Origin: an uncultured bacterium
GTDB taxonomy: Bacteria > Pseudomonadota > Alphaproteobacteria > Sphingomonadales > Sphingomonadaceae
NCBI GenBank assembly: GCA_903884945.1
Contig: CAISGR010000235.1
Span: 18,090-82,089, forward strand
Direction: 5' to 3'
Length of the DNA: 64,000 nt
Position 1 is the first letter of the stretch. Each line of letters starts with the position of its first letter. The position numbers and the translations under genes are program-made. Below are positions 52,752 to 62,028 of the stretch, one piece after another. The notes below the pieces were generated by a model. That model was not told the DNA's origin. It ran no database searches and was given only the letters and a program-made list of their open reading frames with translations.

Positions 52752-55700
52752 ATGTGGAAAAATGGGTTCGCCATCGGCCGGGTTTCGCGTTCGCACCGAT
52801 CGCTTCAGCGACTTCGCTTCGGCACCTGCCTGACCACGACCGCGGCGGTGCTGCTGGTCGGCGCCGTTCCGGCCGAGGCTGCGCCTGCGCGCCTGTTGAC
52901 GCTCAGCGCCATTGCCTTGCCCCGGCAGGCGGGGCGCGCCGCTCCCGCAGCTCCATCGCTCCCGGTTGATCTCACCGTGCGGCGCGACAGCGGCCCGGCC
53001 CCGCGCGACGCTTCCCTCGCCGCAACGGGCATCAGCGTGACGGGCGGCACGCCCCTGCGCGCGAACGCGGCGCCGGCACCGTTGCACGACTTGACGATTG
53101 TCCCGAGCGCGAAACTGGCGGCGATCGTGTCGGGCACCAATGTTGCGGTGAACGCAGGCACCGTTGCCACCACGGGCGACTATGATCACGGCGTCGATAC
53201 TTTCGCGACCGGCACCACCGCGATCACTGCCGACACCATCACGACTTCGGGCACGCGGGCCGATGGCATCCATGCGATCGGCTATGGCGACGTGACGATC
53301 AAGGCCGGCAGCGTCGCGACCAGCGGCTATCGTGCTGACGGCATCTACGCCAACACCAATCTCGGCGGTGCGACCGGCGGTATCACCGTCACTGCCGATT
53401 CCGTCTCGACCAGCGGCCTCGCGTCCACCGGGATCAGGGCGGTCGCCTATCACGGCGCGGTGGGCATCGATGCGGGCAGCGTCAAGACGAGCGGCTACGG
53501 CTCGGACGGCATCTACGCCTGGAGCTACGAACAGGACGCGACCGTCAAGGCCGGCACCGTCACCACCACCGGAGACGCCGGGCGCGGCATCGTCGCCTAT
53601 TCGGGCGGCACCACCACCGTCATCGCCGATACCGTCTCCACCAGCGGTGCAGGCACCGGCCGGGATAGCGATGCCGGCGCGATCAAGGCGGTCGGCGCGG
53701 CCGTGACAGTCCAGGCCGGAACGGTGAGCACGACCGGTGATTTTTCCTCCGGCATCTATGCCAACAGCAACCTCACCCACGATAATGGCCAGGCGGTCCG
53801 CGACATCACCGTCTCGGCCGGCACCATCGCCACCCAGGGCTATGGCTCCGACGGCATCGACGCGATCAATGTCGGTCAGGGCGGCAACAACAGCGTCACC
53901 GCCGACAGCATCTCCACCAAGGGCGATTTCGCCTTCGGGGTCTATTCCTATGCCGGTTATGGCACTTCGTCGGTTTCCGTGGGCAGCGTCGCGACCGAAG
54001 GCAACCAGGCACTGGGGATCAGCTCGATCGGGCGATATGGTTCGTCGGTGCAGGCGGGCTCGGTCGCCACTGCCGGCAGCAACGCCACGGGCATCTATGC
54101 ACTCGCCATCGGCCCGGTCACGGTCGATGCCGGCAGCGTCGCGGTCCAGGGCGATTATTCACGCGGCATCCATGCCGTCAGCATTTCCGGCCCGGCCGCC
54201 GTCACCGCCGATACGATCGCGACCAGTGGCTACAAGGGTGTCGGAATCGATGTCTATGCCGGGGGCGGCGCGCTCAAGATCGACGCGGGGTCGATCACGA
54301 CGACCGGCGAATACGCTCACGGCATTTCGGCGCACGGCTATGGCGGCCCGGTCACCATCACCGCCGACACGATCGCGACGACGGGCTACCGCGCCTTTGG
54401 CGTCATCGCGGGTAGCGATTCCGATCTGCATGTCTCGGTCGGGTCGGTCTCTACCGAGGGCCAATATGCCACGGGCATCCGCGCGACCAGCAGCGGCGGC
54501 TCAGTGACGGTCGATGCCGGATCGGTCTCGACGCGGCGTTACGGCGCCGACGGCATCGTCGCCGACAGCTATCATGATGTGACCGTGACCGCCGGCACCG
54601 TCACCACCGCGGCGAGCTCGGCCATCGGGATCGTCGCTACCGCGGGCAGCTACGGCACGGCCGGGGACGCCACCGTCAAGGTTGGGAGCGTCGAGACGCA
54701 GAAATATGGCTCGCTCGGCGTGCTCGCGCGGAGCTTCAACGGCAATGTCTCGGTGGACGCGGGCTCCGTCACGACGCATGGCCGCGGCGCCGATGGCATC
54801 GTCGCGATCGCTTATGGCGGCACGGGCAATATCAGCGTCTCGGCAGGCCATGTTGCCACGGACGGCGACAATAGCTGGGGCATCTACGCGGCCGGCCTGG
54901 GCGATATCTCGGTCAAGGCCGGGACGATCGACACCAAGGGCGCCTTTGCCGCCGGTATCGGCGTGACCAGCATCTACGGCAATATCGACATCGCCGCTGA
55001 CTCGGTCTCGACGCATGGCGACCATTCGAACGCGATCAACGCAGTGAATTACAGCCAGTACGGCGCGACCACGATCAAGGTCGGTGCGCTTTCGACCGAG
55101 GGCGCCGGATCGACCGGCATCTATGTCGGCGGATCGTCCGCCTATCAGGGCGCAAGCCATCTCGTCACCATCGATGCGGGCTCGATCACCACCAAGGGTG
55201 ACGTCGCCGCAGGACTGGTCGTGCTGACGGGCGGCACGGTCACCGCGCATGTGGGCGACGTGACGATCGAAGGGCCGCGCGCGCGCGGGATCATCATCGA
55301 TACTAATGACGGCGACATCAACCTCACCACCGGGAATGTCGTTACCGAGGGCGCTGTGGCGCTCGGCCGCGACGCCAGCGGGATCGCGCTCAGCGACAAT
55401 TTCGGCAATATCTCCGCCGATATCCAGTCGGTCGCGACCGCGGGCGATCACAGTTCGGGGATCATCACGAGCGGGCTCTATTCGAACCAGAGCTTCGTGG
55501 TGCATGATGGAATCACGACCGCCGGCGCACATTCGGCGGGCGTCTTCGCCTTCCTGCAGGGCGGATCGCTGTCGATCGACAGCGGCGCCATCACGACCGG
55601 CGGCACGGGAAGCAACGGTGTCAGCGCCTATGTCTTCAACGGCGACACCAATATCCATGTCGGCAACCTGACGACGCTGGGCGACGGCTCGATCGGCCTG

Positions 55701-58700
55701 AACCTCCAGGCCGCCAGCTATGACGGCATCGCGCACAAGATCGCGGTGGACGTCGGCACGGTCGCGACCAGGGGTGTCGATGCGAGCGGTATCCTCGCCA
55801 CCGCGCAGGGCGGCGACGTCACCGTGACCGGCCAGTCGATCACCACGTCAGGCAGCAATGCCGCGGGCATCGCGGTCGCGGCCGGGAATGGCGTGGACGC
55901 GGACGGCAAGACCTATGGCGGCAACGTGACGGTCAATGTCGGTACCGTCGCGACGAGCGGCGACGGCGCCAATGGCATCGACACCGTTGCGACGCAAAGC
56001 ACCAGCATCACCGCCGGGAGCGTGACGACCAGTGGTGCCGGTGCAGACGGCATTCACGCCTATGGCAACGGCCCGATGACGATCGATGTGGGCTCGGTCG
56101 CGACCGCGGGCGATCACAGCTACGGCATGTATGCGCTCACCGCCTCGGGCAACGTCTCGATCAAGGCGGACAGCGTCGCCACAACCGGGTTCCTCGCGCA
56201 CGGCATCCGCGCGGCCAGCTACAGCGGCGATGTCACCGTCGACGCGGGCACCGTCACCGGCGGCGTCGGCACCGGTATCGACGTGCGCGCCGGCTATGGT
56301 ACCCACGGCAACGCGACCGTGACCGCCGGCACGATCGTCACCAACGGTGCCGGCATCGTCGCGCTGGCGGGCGACGACGTGACGGTCAAGGTCGGCAGCG
56401 TCACCACCCATTCGGGCACCGAGGATGCGGGCACCCAGCTGGGCCAGGCGATCAAGGCGATCGGGCACGGCAATGTCGACATCACCGCCGGCTCCGTCGC
56501 CACCACCGGCTATTGGGCGGAAGGCGTCTATGCGGTTGCGTCCGCCTCGTTCAACACCGAGCAGGAGCCGGGCAACATCACGATCGATGTCGGCAACGTC
56601 TCGACGGTCGGCGCCAAGTCGAACGGCATCTATGCGATCGACACCGGCTATCAGCATGGCGGCAGCCAGACGGTGAGCATCAAGGCGGGCCCGGTCTCGA
56701 CGCTGGGCGACGCCGCCAGCGGCATCTACGCCGTCGGGCCGAACGTGACGATCGCGGCCAACGGACCGGTTTCCACGGCAGGCGATCTCGCGACCGGCAT
56801 CTACGCCGCCGCGATCGGCGGTGATGCGATCATCGCGGCGGGCGACGTCTCGACCAAGGGTGACTTCTCGTCGGGCGTTCGCGCGTTCAGTTCGGACGGC
56901 ACGGTCACCATCACCACCAGCGGCGCGATCAGCACGGCGGGCAAGAACAGCTATGGCGTGCTTGCCTTCGGTTCGGCCGACCTGACGATCAACAATAGCG
57001 GATCGGTCAAGACGGAAGGGCAGTTCGCGCGTGGCCTGTATGCGATCAGCAGCACAGGCCTTTCCACCGTCACCAACAGCGGGGCGATCAGCACCAGCGG
57101 GAGTTTTGCCGAAGGCATCCGCGCGATTTCGTTCGCGGACGGCGTCAATGTCACCTCGACCGGCACGATCAGCACGACGGGCGATTATTCGGCCGGGATC
57201 ATCGCCGGACGGGATCGTTCGGGCCGGGGCGACAAGACAGCGGCGGTCGCGGACGCTGCCGTCCCGACGGTGACGGTCTCGGCAAGCACGATTTCGACCA
57301 CCGGTACCCACAGTAATGGCGTCGTGGCGGTCAACTATGCCTTTGGCGGCAGCACCAGCGTCGATGTCGGCACGATTACGGCCTCGGGGGCCAATTCGGC
57401 GGGTATCGCGTCCGTCACCTTCGGCGATCTCGCCATCAAGGCGGGCGATATCCATAGCGGCGGCGTGGCGATCTATGCCCATACGCTTGGCGCCTACAGC
57501 CAGGCGATCACGGTAACCGGTTTGGTGGTTTCGAGCGGCGATACCGCGATCCTCGCCGCCACGTTCCTGGGCGACAGCATCATCACCATCGGCAAGGGCG
57601 CAAGCGTGATCGGCGGAGGCCATCGCGACCCCGACTATGGCGGCCCCGGCGACGGCATCCTGGTCGACGTCTATGGCGGTACCGGCACGATCAACAATGC
57701 CGGTACGATCGCGACCGCCGGCGACGGCTTCGCGATCGAGTCGGTCGGCGGGCTGGACTATTACGGCAACGCCAACAGCAGGATCGTCGTGAACAACAGC
57801 GGCAAGATCCTCGGCGCGGTGAAGTTTGGCGCTGGTGCCGATGTGCTGAACAACAGTGGCGTGTTCGTCGCGACGAAGAACAGCGATTTCGGCGGCGGCG
57901 GCGACAGCTTCGTCAACAGCGGCTCCGTGATCGTGGCGCCGGGCACCAAGCCCGGGACGATCGCCTTCGCGAACCTCGCCACCTTCAAGAACCAGGGTGG
58001 CCTGATCGATTTCCGCAACGGCCTGGCGGGCGACGTATTGAAGCTGTCGAGCAGCTTCGTCGGATCGGGCGGCTCATCGCTGGCGGTCGACCTGAACGGC
58101 GGCACGGTCGACCGGCTCGAGGTCGCGGGGGCCGCGACCGGCCATACCGACATCATCCTCGATGTCGCCGCCAAGGATGCCCGGCTGCTCGCGGCGCCGC
58201 TCACCGTGGTCAAGGCGGGCGCGGGCAGCACGGGAGATGCGTTCTCGATCTCCAATCCCGACAGGGGCTTCCTCCATTACGGGGTCCGCTACGACGCCGG
58301 CGCCGGCACGTTCGGGCTCACCGCCGCGGCGGGTGCGCCGGTCTACCGCACGCTCAACATCCCGCGGGCGGCACAGGCGACCTGGTTGCGCGCCGAGGAT
58401 GCCTGGGACGCGCATATGGGCGAGAAGCGCGATGCGCGGCTGGCGAACGGTGACGGCTTCGGCCAGCGGCTTTGGGGGCAGATCTATGCCGGGGTCGCCA
58501 GCCAGGATGGCGCGCGGACGCTTGACGGCACCCGTGTCGCAACCAGCTATCGGCAGGACTATTATGGCGGCCAGATCGGTCTCGATCTCGTCGGAAAGAC
58601 CACCGATGCGGGCGGCCTGCTGTTCGGCGTGACCGGCAGCTACATCTCGTCGCATCTGAACGGCCGCGGCAGCGCGGATCGGTCGCAGTTCGATTCGGTC

Positions 58701-59276
58701 GAGCTCGGCACCTATGCGAGCTTCCTGTCAGGGCCGTTCTTCGCCAATCTGCTCGGCCAGTACGGGCATGACTGGATCGGCACCCGCGACGTGACGCTCG
58801 GATACAAGGACCGGCTGAGCGGCGACAGCTACGGCGCGGTGTTGCAGATCGGCGCGCGGCTGGGCAGCGATCGCCTCTATGTCGAGCCGACCGCGTCGCT
58901 CTCCTATGTCTCGACGGATGTCAGCGATCTGCACGCGCTCGGCCAGACGATCGACTTCGACCGTCGCGACGGCCTGCGTGGCAAGCTCGGCGGACGGATC
59001 GGCAGCGCGTTCGACATGGCGGGCGGCGGCAAGGCGGTCTTCTATCTCCGGGCGAACTACGTCCATGAGTTCGAGGGCAAGGCCGGTCTCGATTTCCTGT
59101 CCGGCGGTGCCAGCCAGCACGTGCCCGGCCTCGCCCCGCGGGATTATGGCCACGGCGCGCTGGGCGTGAACTTCCTGTCGGTCGGGCGGGTGTCCGGCTT
59201 CTTCGAGGGCGAAGCCGATTTCGGTGGTGGCGCCGGCGGCGGCGGCGGTCGCGTCGGCCTTTCCTTCAAACTTTGA
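52752..59276 (+). CDS. giant repeat autotransporter adhesin
   Basis: 2174 residues. A long basic leader and hydrophobic signal end at about residue 45 (CLTTTAAVLLVGAVPAEAAPA). Residues about 125-1560 consist of about 52 copies of a 25-30-residue unit, roughly [IV]xAG[ST][VI]xTxGxx[SA]xG[IV]xA, as expected for a parallel beta helix. Then a degenerate passenger part (KFGAGADVLNNSG, LSSSFVGSGGSSLAVDLNGG) and a C-terminal autotransporter barrel of about 290 residues (AEDAWDAHMGEKRDARLANG to GRVGLSFKL). Type V secretion; surface role such as adhesion is inference. The gene follows the FecIRA genes by 97 bases and is probably the output of that switch. Confidence 0.92.
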   Translation: MWKNGFAIGRVSRSHRSLQRLRFGTCLTTTAAVLLVGAVPAEAAPARLLTLSAIALPRQAGRAAPAAPSLPVDLTVRRDSGPAPRDASLAATGISVTGGTPLRANAAPAPLHDLTIVPSAKLAAIVSGTNVAVNAGTVATTGDYDHGVDTFATGTTAITADTITTSGTRADGIHAIGYGDVTIKAGSVATSGYRADGIYANTNLGGATGGITVTADSVSTSGLASTGIRAVAYHGAVGIDAGSVKTSGYGSDGIYAWSYEQDATVKAGTVTTTGDAGRGIVAYSGGTTTVIADTVSTSGAGTGRDSDAGAIKAVGAAVTVQAGTVSTTGDFSSGIYANSNLTHDNGQAVRDITVSAGTIATQGYGSDGIDAINVGQGGNNSVTADSISTKGDFAFGVYSYAGYGTSSVSVGSVATEGNQALGISSIGRYGSSVQAGSVATAGSNATGIYALAIGPVTVDAGSVAVQGDYSRGIHAVSISGPAAVTADTIATSGYKGVGIDVYAGGGALKIDAGSITTTGEYAHGISAHGYGGPVTITADTIATTGYRAFGVIAGSDSDLHVSVGSVSTEGQYATGIRATSSGGSVTVDAGSVSTRRYGADGIVADSYHDVTVTAGTVTTAASSAIGIVATAGSYGTAGDATVKVGSVETQKYGSLGVLARSFNGNVSVDAGSVTTHGRGADGIVAIAYGGTGNISVSAGHVATDGDNSWGIYAAGLGDISVKAGTIDTKGAFAAGIGVTSIYGNIDIAADSVSTHGDHSNAINAVNYSQYGATTIKVGALSTEGAGSTGIYVGGSSAYQGASHLVTIDAGSITTKGDVAAGLVVLTGGTVTAHVGDVTIEGPRARGIIIDTNDGDINLTTGNVVTEGAVALGRDASGIALSDNFGNISADIQSVATAGDHSSGIITSGLYSNQSFVVHDGITTAGAHSAGVFAFLQGGSLSIDSGAITTGGTGSNGVSAYVFNGDTNIHVGNLTTLGDGSIGLNLQAASYDGIAHKIAVDVGTVATRGVDASGILATAQGGDVTVTGQSITTSGSNAAGIAVAAGNGVDADGKTYGGNVTVNVGTVATSGDGANGIDTVATQSTSITAGSVTTSGAGADGIHAYGNGPMTIDVGSVATAGDHSYGMYALTASGNVSIKADSVATTGFLAHGIRAASYSGDVTVDAGTVTGGVGTGIDVRAGYGTHGNATVTAGTIVTNGAGIVALAGDDVTVKVGSVTTHSGTEDAGTQLGQAIKAIGHGNVDITAGSVATTGYWAEGVYAVASASFNTEQEPGNITIDVGNVSTVGAKSNGIYAIDTGYQHGGSQTVSIKAGPVSTLGDAASGIYAVGPNVTIAANGPVSTAGDLATGIYAAAIGGDAIIAAGDVSTKGDFSSGVRAFSSDGTVTITTSGAISTAGKNSYGVLAFGSADLTINNSGSVKTEGQFARGLYAISSTGLSTVTNSGAISTSGSFAEGIRAISFADGVNVTSTGTISTTGDYSAGIIAGRDRSGRGDKTAAVADAAVPTVTVSASTISTTGTHSNGVVAVNYAFGGSTSVDVGTITASGANSAGIASVTFGDLAIKAGDIHSGGVAIYAHTLGAYSQAITVTGLVVSSGDTAILAATFLGDSIITIGKGASVIGGGHRDPDYGGPGDGILVDVYGGTGTINNAGTIATAGDGFAIESVGGLDYYGNANSRIVVNNSGKILGAVKFGAGADVLNNSGVFVATKNSDFGGGGDSFVNSGSVIVAPGTKPGTIAFANLATFKNQGGLIDFRNGLAGDVLKLSSSFVGSGGSSLAVDLNGGTVDRLEVAGAATGHTDIILDVAAKDARLLAAPLTVVKAGAGSTGDAFSISNPDRGFLHYGVRYDAGAGTFGLTAAAGAPVYRTLNIPRAAQATWLRAEDAWDAHMGEKRDARLANGDGFGQRLWGQIYAGVASQDGARTLDGTRVATSYRQDYYGGQIGLDLVGKTTDAGGLLFGVTGSYISSHLNGRGSADRSQFDSVELGTYASFLSGPFFANLLGQYGHDWIGTRDVTLGYKDRLSGDSYGAVLQIGARLGSDRLYVEPTASLSYVSTDVSDLHALGQTIDFDRRDGLRGKLGGRIGSAFDMAGGGKAVFYLRANYVHEFEGKAGLDFLSGGASQHVPGLAPRDYGHGALGVNFLSVGRVSGFFEGEADFGGGAGGGGGRVGLSFKL
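53130..57420 (+). repeat. tandem degenerate repeat array inside the autotransporter gene
   Basis: About 52 coding units of 75-90 bases that keep ACC/AGC-GGC and GGCATC(T/C)ACGCC-like stretches. Variation is mostly in the two residues after TxGx and in the linker length. Close DNA similarity between distant units (GACGGCATCTACGCC and CATCAAGGCGG-like blocks) could allow slippage or recombination that changes protein length. Confidence 0.85.
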
Positions 59277-59287
59277 CCTTGATGGAG

Positions 59288-59309
59288 GGGGAGGTGCCGT
59301 CGCCTCCCC
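59288..59309 (+). terminator. hairpin between autotransporter and TIGR03032 gene
   Basis: GGGGAGG (59288-59294) pairs with CCTCCCC (59303-59309) across eight bases, 11 bases after the autotransporter stop. There is no U-tract, so it may attenuate rather than end transcription before the next gene. Confidence 0.4.
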
Positions 59310-59331
59310 GCATCGCTCGAATTTGTGAGAC

Positions 59332-60468
59332 ATGATGACCGACAAGACCCCCGTGGGCGCAGGCGCCTACCCGACGAGCCATCCGACCACGGGGCAGGCC
59401 TTCGCGCCCGGCGAGGGGCCTGCGGCGGCGGCACCGGGGACAACCAGCATCACGGTATCGCGCGGCTTCAACGCCTGGTTGCGCAGCCATGATAGCAGCC
59501 TCGCCTTCACCTCCTACCAGACCGGGCAATTGTTCCTGGTCGGAGCGCATCCGAACGGCACCGTCTCGTTCAACCAGCAGAATTTCCAGCGCGCGATGGG
59601 CTTGTGCTGGATGCCGGGCCGGCTTTACCTCGGCTCGCTCTTCCAGCTGTGGCGTTTCGAAAACATGCTGCGCCGGGGCGAGGTCGCCAACCAGGCGTTC
59701 GACACGGTGCTGGTGCCGCGCAATGCCCAGACCACCGGGGATGTCGATATCCATGAAGTCGGCATCGATGGCGAGGGCAGGGTGATCTTCGTCAACACCA
59801 AATATAGCTGCCTGTGCACGCTCGACCTGACGCACAGCTTCAGGCCCGTCTGGAAGCCGAACTTCATTTCGAAGCTCGCGCCGGAAGATCGCTGCCACCT
59901 GAACGGTCTGGCGATGGACAAGGGGAAGCCGCGCTTCGTGACCGCCGTCAGCCGCTCCGATGTGCTCGCCGGCTGGCGGGAACGGCGCCATGAAGGCGGC
60001 GTGCTGATCGAGGTCGAGACCGATCGCATCGTCACCGACCAGCTCTCGATGCCGCATTCGCCGCGCGTCGTCGGCGATATGCTTTATGCGCTCGACAGTG
60101 GTCGCGGACGGATCATTCGCGTCGATCCGGCCAGCGGCGCCAAGACCGATATCGCTTTTTGCCCGGGCTTCCTGCGCGGGCTCGCGATCCATGACGGCCA
60201 TGCGGTCGTCACCGTTTCCAAGCCGCGCAACGGCACCTTCAACGGGCTCCTGCTCGACGGCGAGATGAAGGCGCGCGATGCCGAGCCGTGGTGCGGCATC
60301 CTGATCGTGAGTCTCGCAACCGGTGATATCGTCGAATGGATCAGGCTCGAAGGCCATATCACCGAACTGTTCGACGTCGCCGCCATGCCCGGCGTACGCT
60401 GCCCGATGTCGCTCGGCCCGGCGACCGTCGAGATCCAGAATTCGATCAGTTTCGAGGCCCTCGCCTAG
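59332..60468 (+). CDS. TIGR03032 / DUF4915 family protein
   Basis: 378 residues, no signal peptide. The family landmarks are SRGFNAWLRSHDSSLAFTSYQTGQLFLVGAHPNGTVSFNQQNFQRAMGLCW, DIHEVGIDGEGRVIFVNTKYSCLCTLD, LNGLAMDKGKPRFVTAVSRSD, GVLIEVETD and SLATGDIVEWIRLEG. The repeated short blades suggest a beta propeller. Family function is unknown; members often occur near secretion, glycosylation or large repeat proteins (inference). It is the last gene of the five-gene surface-signalling locus, 55 bases after the autotransporter. Confidence 0.87.
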   Translation: MMTDKTPVGAGAYPTSHPTTGQAFAPGEGPAAAAPGTTSITVSRGFNAWLRSHDSSLAFTSYQTGQLFLVGAHPNGTVSFNQQNFQRAMGLCWMPGRLYLGSLFQLWRFENMLRRGEVANQAFDTVLVPRNAQTTGDVDIHEVGIDGEGRVIFVNTKYSCLCTLDLTHSFRPVWKPNFISKLAPEDRCHLNGLAMDKGKPRFVTAVSRSDVLAGWRERRHEGGVLIEVETDRIVTDQLSMPHSPRVVGDMLYALDSGRGRIIRVDPASGAKTDIAFCPGFLRGLAIHDGHAVVTVSKPRNGTFNGLLLDGEMKARDAEPWCGILIVSLATGDIVEWIRLEGHITELFDVAAMPGVRCPMSLGPATVEIQNSISFEALA

Positions 60469-60624
60469 GATCCGGATCGGTGCGACTGCCTCGCCATGCC
60501 CGGTTTGTCAGCCGGATCGCCAGCCATCGGGGCCTGCGAAACCTTCGTATGATTCTTCCGCGGCCGGACGCGCCCTAGCTTGGCGTTGCCGACGCGATCC
60601 CGTCGAACCAGGAGGCGAACGAAC

Positions 60625-61599
60625 GTGCCAGAACCCCGATTAGAACTGTCCCGACGCGCTGACGTCGTCGGCGCCGCCGGCGTCGCGGCGGCGACCTTGC
60701 TTCCCGCGGCGGCCCTCGGCCGATCCCTTTCCCCCCAAGTCCATGGAGACACCATCATGAGCAGCGGATATGTAACGACAAAGGACGGCACCGAAATCTT
60801 CTTCAAGGATTGGGGCCCCAGGGACGCCCAGCCGATCGTGTTTCATCACGGCTGGCCGCTGTCGGCGGACGACTGGGACGCGCAGATGCTGTTCTTCCTC
60901 GCCAATGGCTATCGCGTCGTCGCGCATGATCGCCGTGGGCATGGCCGCTCGTCGCAGGCCGGCACGGGTAACGACATGGACCATTATGCGGCGGACGCAT
61001 CGGCCGTGGTCGAGCATCTCGACTTGAAGAACGCCGTGCATATCGGGCACTCGACCGGGGGCGGTGAAGTGGCGCGCTATGTCGCGCGCTACGGACAGCC
61101 GCAGGGCCGCGTCGCGAAGGCGGTGCTGGTCAGTTCGGTTCCGCCGCTGATGCTCAAGACGCCAGACAACCCCGGCGGCACGCCGATCGCGGTCTTCGAC
61201 GGGTTCCGCTCGGCGCTGGCTGCGAACCGTGCGGAATTCTACGCCGCCGTCGCCTCCGGGCCCTTCTATGGCTTCAATCGGCCGGGCGCGAAGGTGTCGC
61301 AGCCCGTCATCGACAATTGGTGGCGTCAGGGCATGATGGGCGGCGCGCTGGCGCAGTATGAAGGCATCAAGGCATTCTCCGAGACCGACCAGACCGACGA
61401 CCTCAAGACGATCACGGTTCCTACGCTCGTGATGCAGGGCGATGACGATCAGGTCGTCCCCTATACCGACGCCGCGATGCTCCAGATCAAGCTGCTGAAG
61501 AACGGTACGCTCAAGATCTACAAGGGCTATCCGCATGGCATGCTGACCGTCCATGGCGATGTCCTCAACCCCGATCTGCTCGCTTTCGTGAAGGCCTGA
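60625..61599 (+). CDS. alpha/beta hydrolase of the non-haem haloperoxidase group, Tat-exported
   Basis: 324 residues starting at GTG 60625, which has a perfect AGGAGG ten bases upstream. Twin arginines in [26 protein letters not shown] suggest a Tat signal peptide. An internal ATG at 60757 with its own GGAG could give a leaderless cytoplasmic form. Catalytic triad: serine in [14 protein letters not shown], aspartate in [10 protein letters not shown], histidine in [42 protein letters not shown] is typical of cofactor-free chloroperoxidase/esterases. Likely an esterase or perhydrolase. Single gene, last of the core chromosome before the integrated element. Confidence 0.88.
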   Translation: MPEPRLELSRRADVVGAAGVAAATLLPAAALGRSLSPQVHGDTIMSSGYVTTKDGTEIFFKDWGPRDAQPIVFHHGWPLSADDWDAQMLFFLANGYRVVAHDRRGHGRSSQAGTGNDMDHYAADASAVVEHLDLKNAVHIGHSTGGGEVARYVARYGQPQGRVAKAVLVSSVPPLMLKTPDNPGGTPIAVFDGFRSALAANRAEFYAAVASGPFYGFNRPGAKVSQPVIDNWWRQGMMGGALAQYEGIKAFSETDQTDDLKTITVPTLVMQGDDDQVVPYTDAAMLQIKLLKNGTLKIYKGYPHGMLTVHGDVLNPDLLAFVKA

Positions 61600-61807
61600 T
61601 CCACCCGCCGAGGGGGGATGCGGGAGGACGGGCGACCCGAGCCACCCCTCTTCCCCTTCGGCGCATTGCGTTCGATCATATGCGATCAGATAATCGCTTC
61701 GCGCACGGACTTCCTGCTGCCCTCCGCCCGGGCGGCAAAAAGGCTGGTAATGCCGCGCGCGCCACTCGGGGCTAAGCGCCAGTCGCGCGGGCAAAATGAC
61801 AGAGAGT
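61600..61807. other. non-coding spacer before the attachment site
   Basis: About 208 bases between the hydrolase stop and the tRNA fragment. No plausible gene on either strand; there is one AT-rich patch with repeated GATCA/GATAA (61674-61695). Together with the element left end to 62028 this is the second longest gene-free stretch of the window. Confidence 0.5.
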
Positions 61808-61834
61808 TGGCGGAGCGGGAGGGATTCGAACCCC
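61808..61834 (-). other. truncated tRNA 3' end, attachment site of an integrated element
   Basis: On the minus strand it reads GGGGTTCGAATCCC followed by TCCCGCTCCGCCA: T-arm, acceptor 3' half, G73 and CCA. The matching 5' acceptor GGAGCGG is absent in the 100 bases where it should be, so it is only a tRNA 3' end. G73 and the CCGCTCC acceptor fit tRNA-Ser (inference). The integrase gene starts 195 bases further right, as expected for one end of an element that inserted in a tRNA gene. Confidence 0.8.
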
Positions 61835-61900
61835 ACTTTCCACTGCTTTGCGTAAACTGACTTTTTCTGACATATTTAGCCATCAGAAACAACTGCTTAG

Positions 61901-61985
61901 CGGATATTTATCCGGATTGCAGGTCGCCGCAGTTCGGACCGGTTCGCTCCGATCCAGCGCACAAACCCGGGCGCAGACCCGGGCG
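61901..61985. repeat. short hairpin and direct repeat near the integrase (possible arm sites)
   Basis: CGGATA-TT-TATCCG (61901-61914) is an inverted repeat; ACCCGGGCG occurs twice at 61965-61973 and 61977-61985, twelve bases apart. They lie between the attachment site and the integrase start, where integrase arm sites or excisionase sites normally are. Function not shown. Confidence 0.4.
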
Positions 61986-62028
61986 TGATTCGCAAACGGG
62001 CAGTTCGACGGAGCCACTGAGATTCGAA

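Noticed and set aside
53130..57420. Regular repeats considered as a CRISPR array.
   Set aside because: The repeats are in one long open frame, keep codon periodicity and differ in length and sequence; no spacers, no cas genes.
61808..61895. A complete tRNA-Ser gene on the minus strand.
   Set aside because: No 5' acceptor (GGAGCGG), D-arm or anticodon arm can be found in the required distance; only the 3' end is present.
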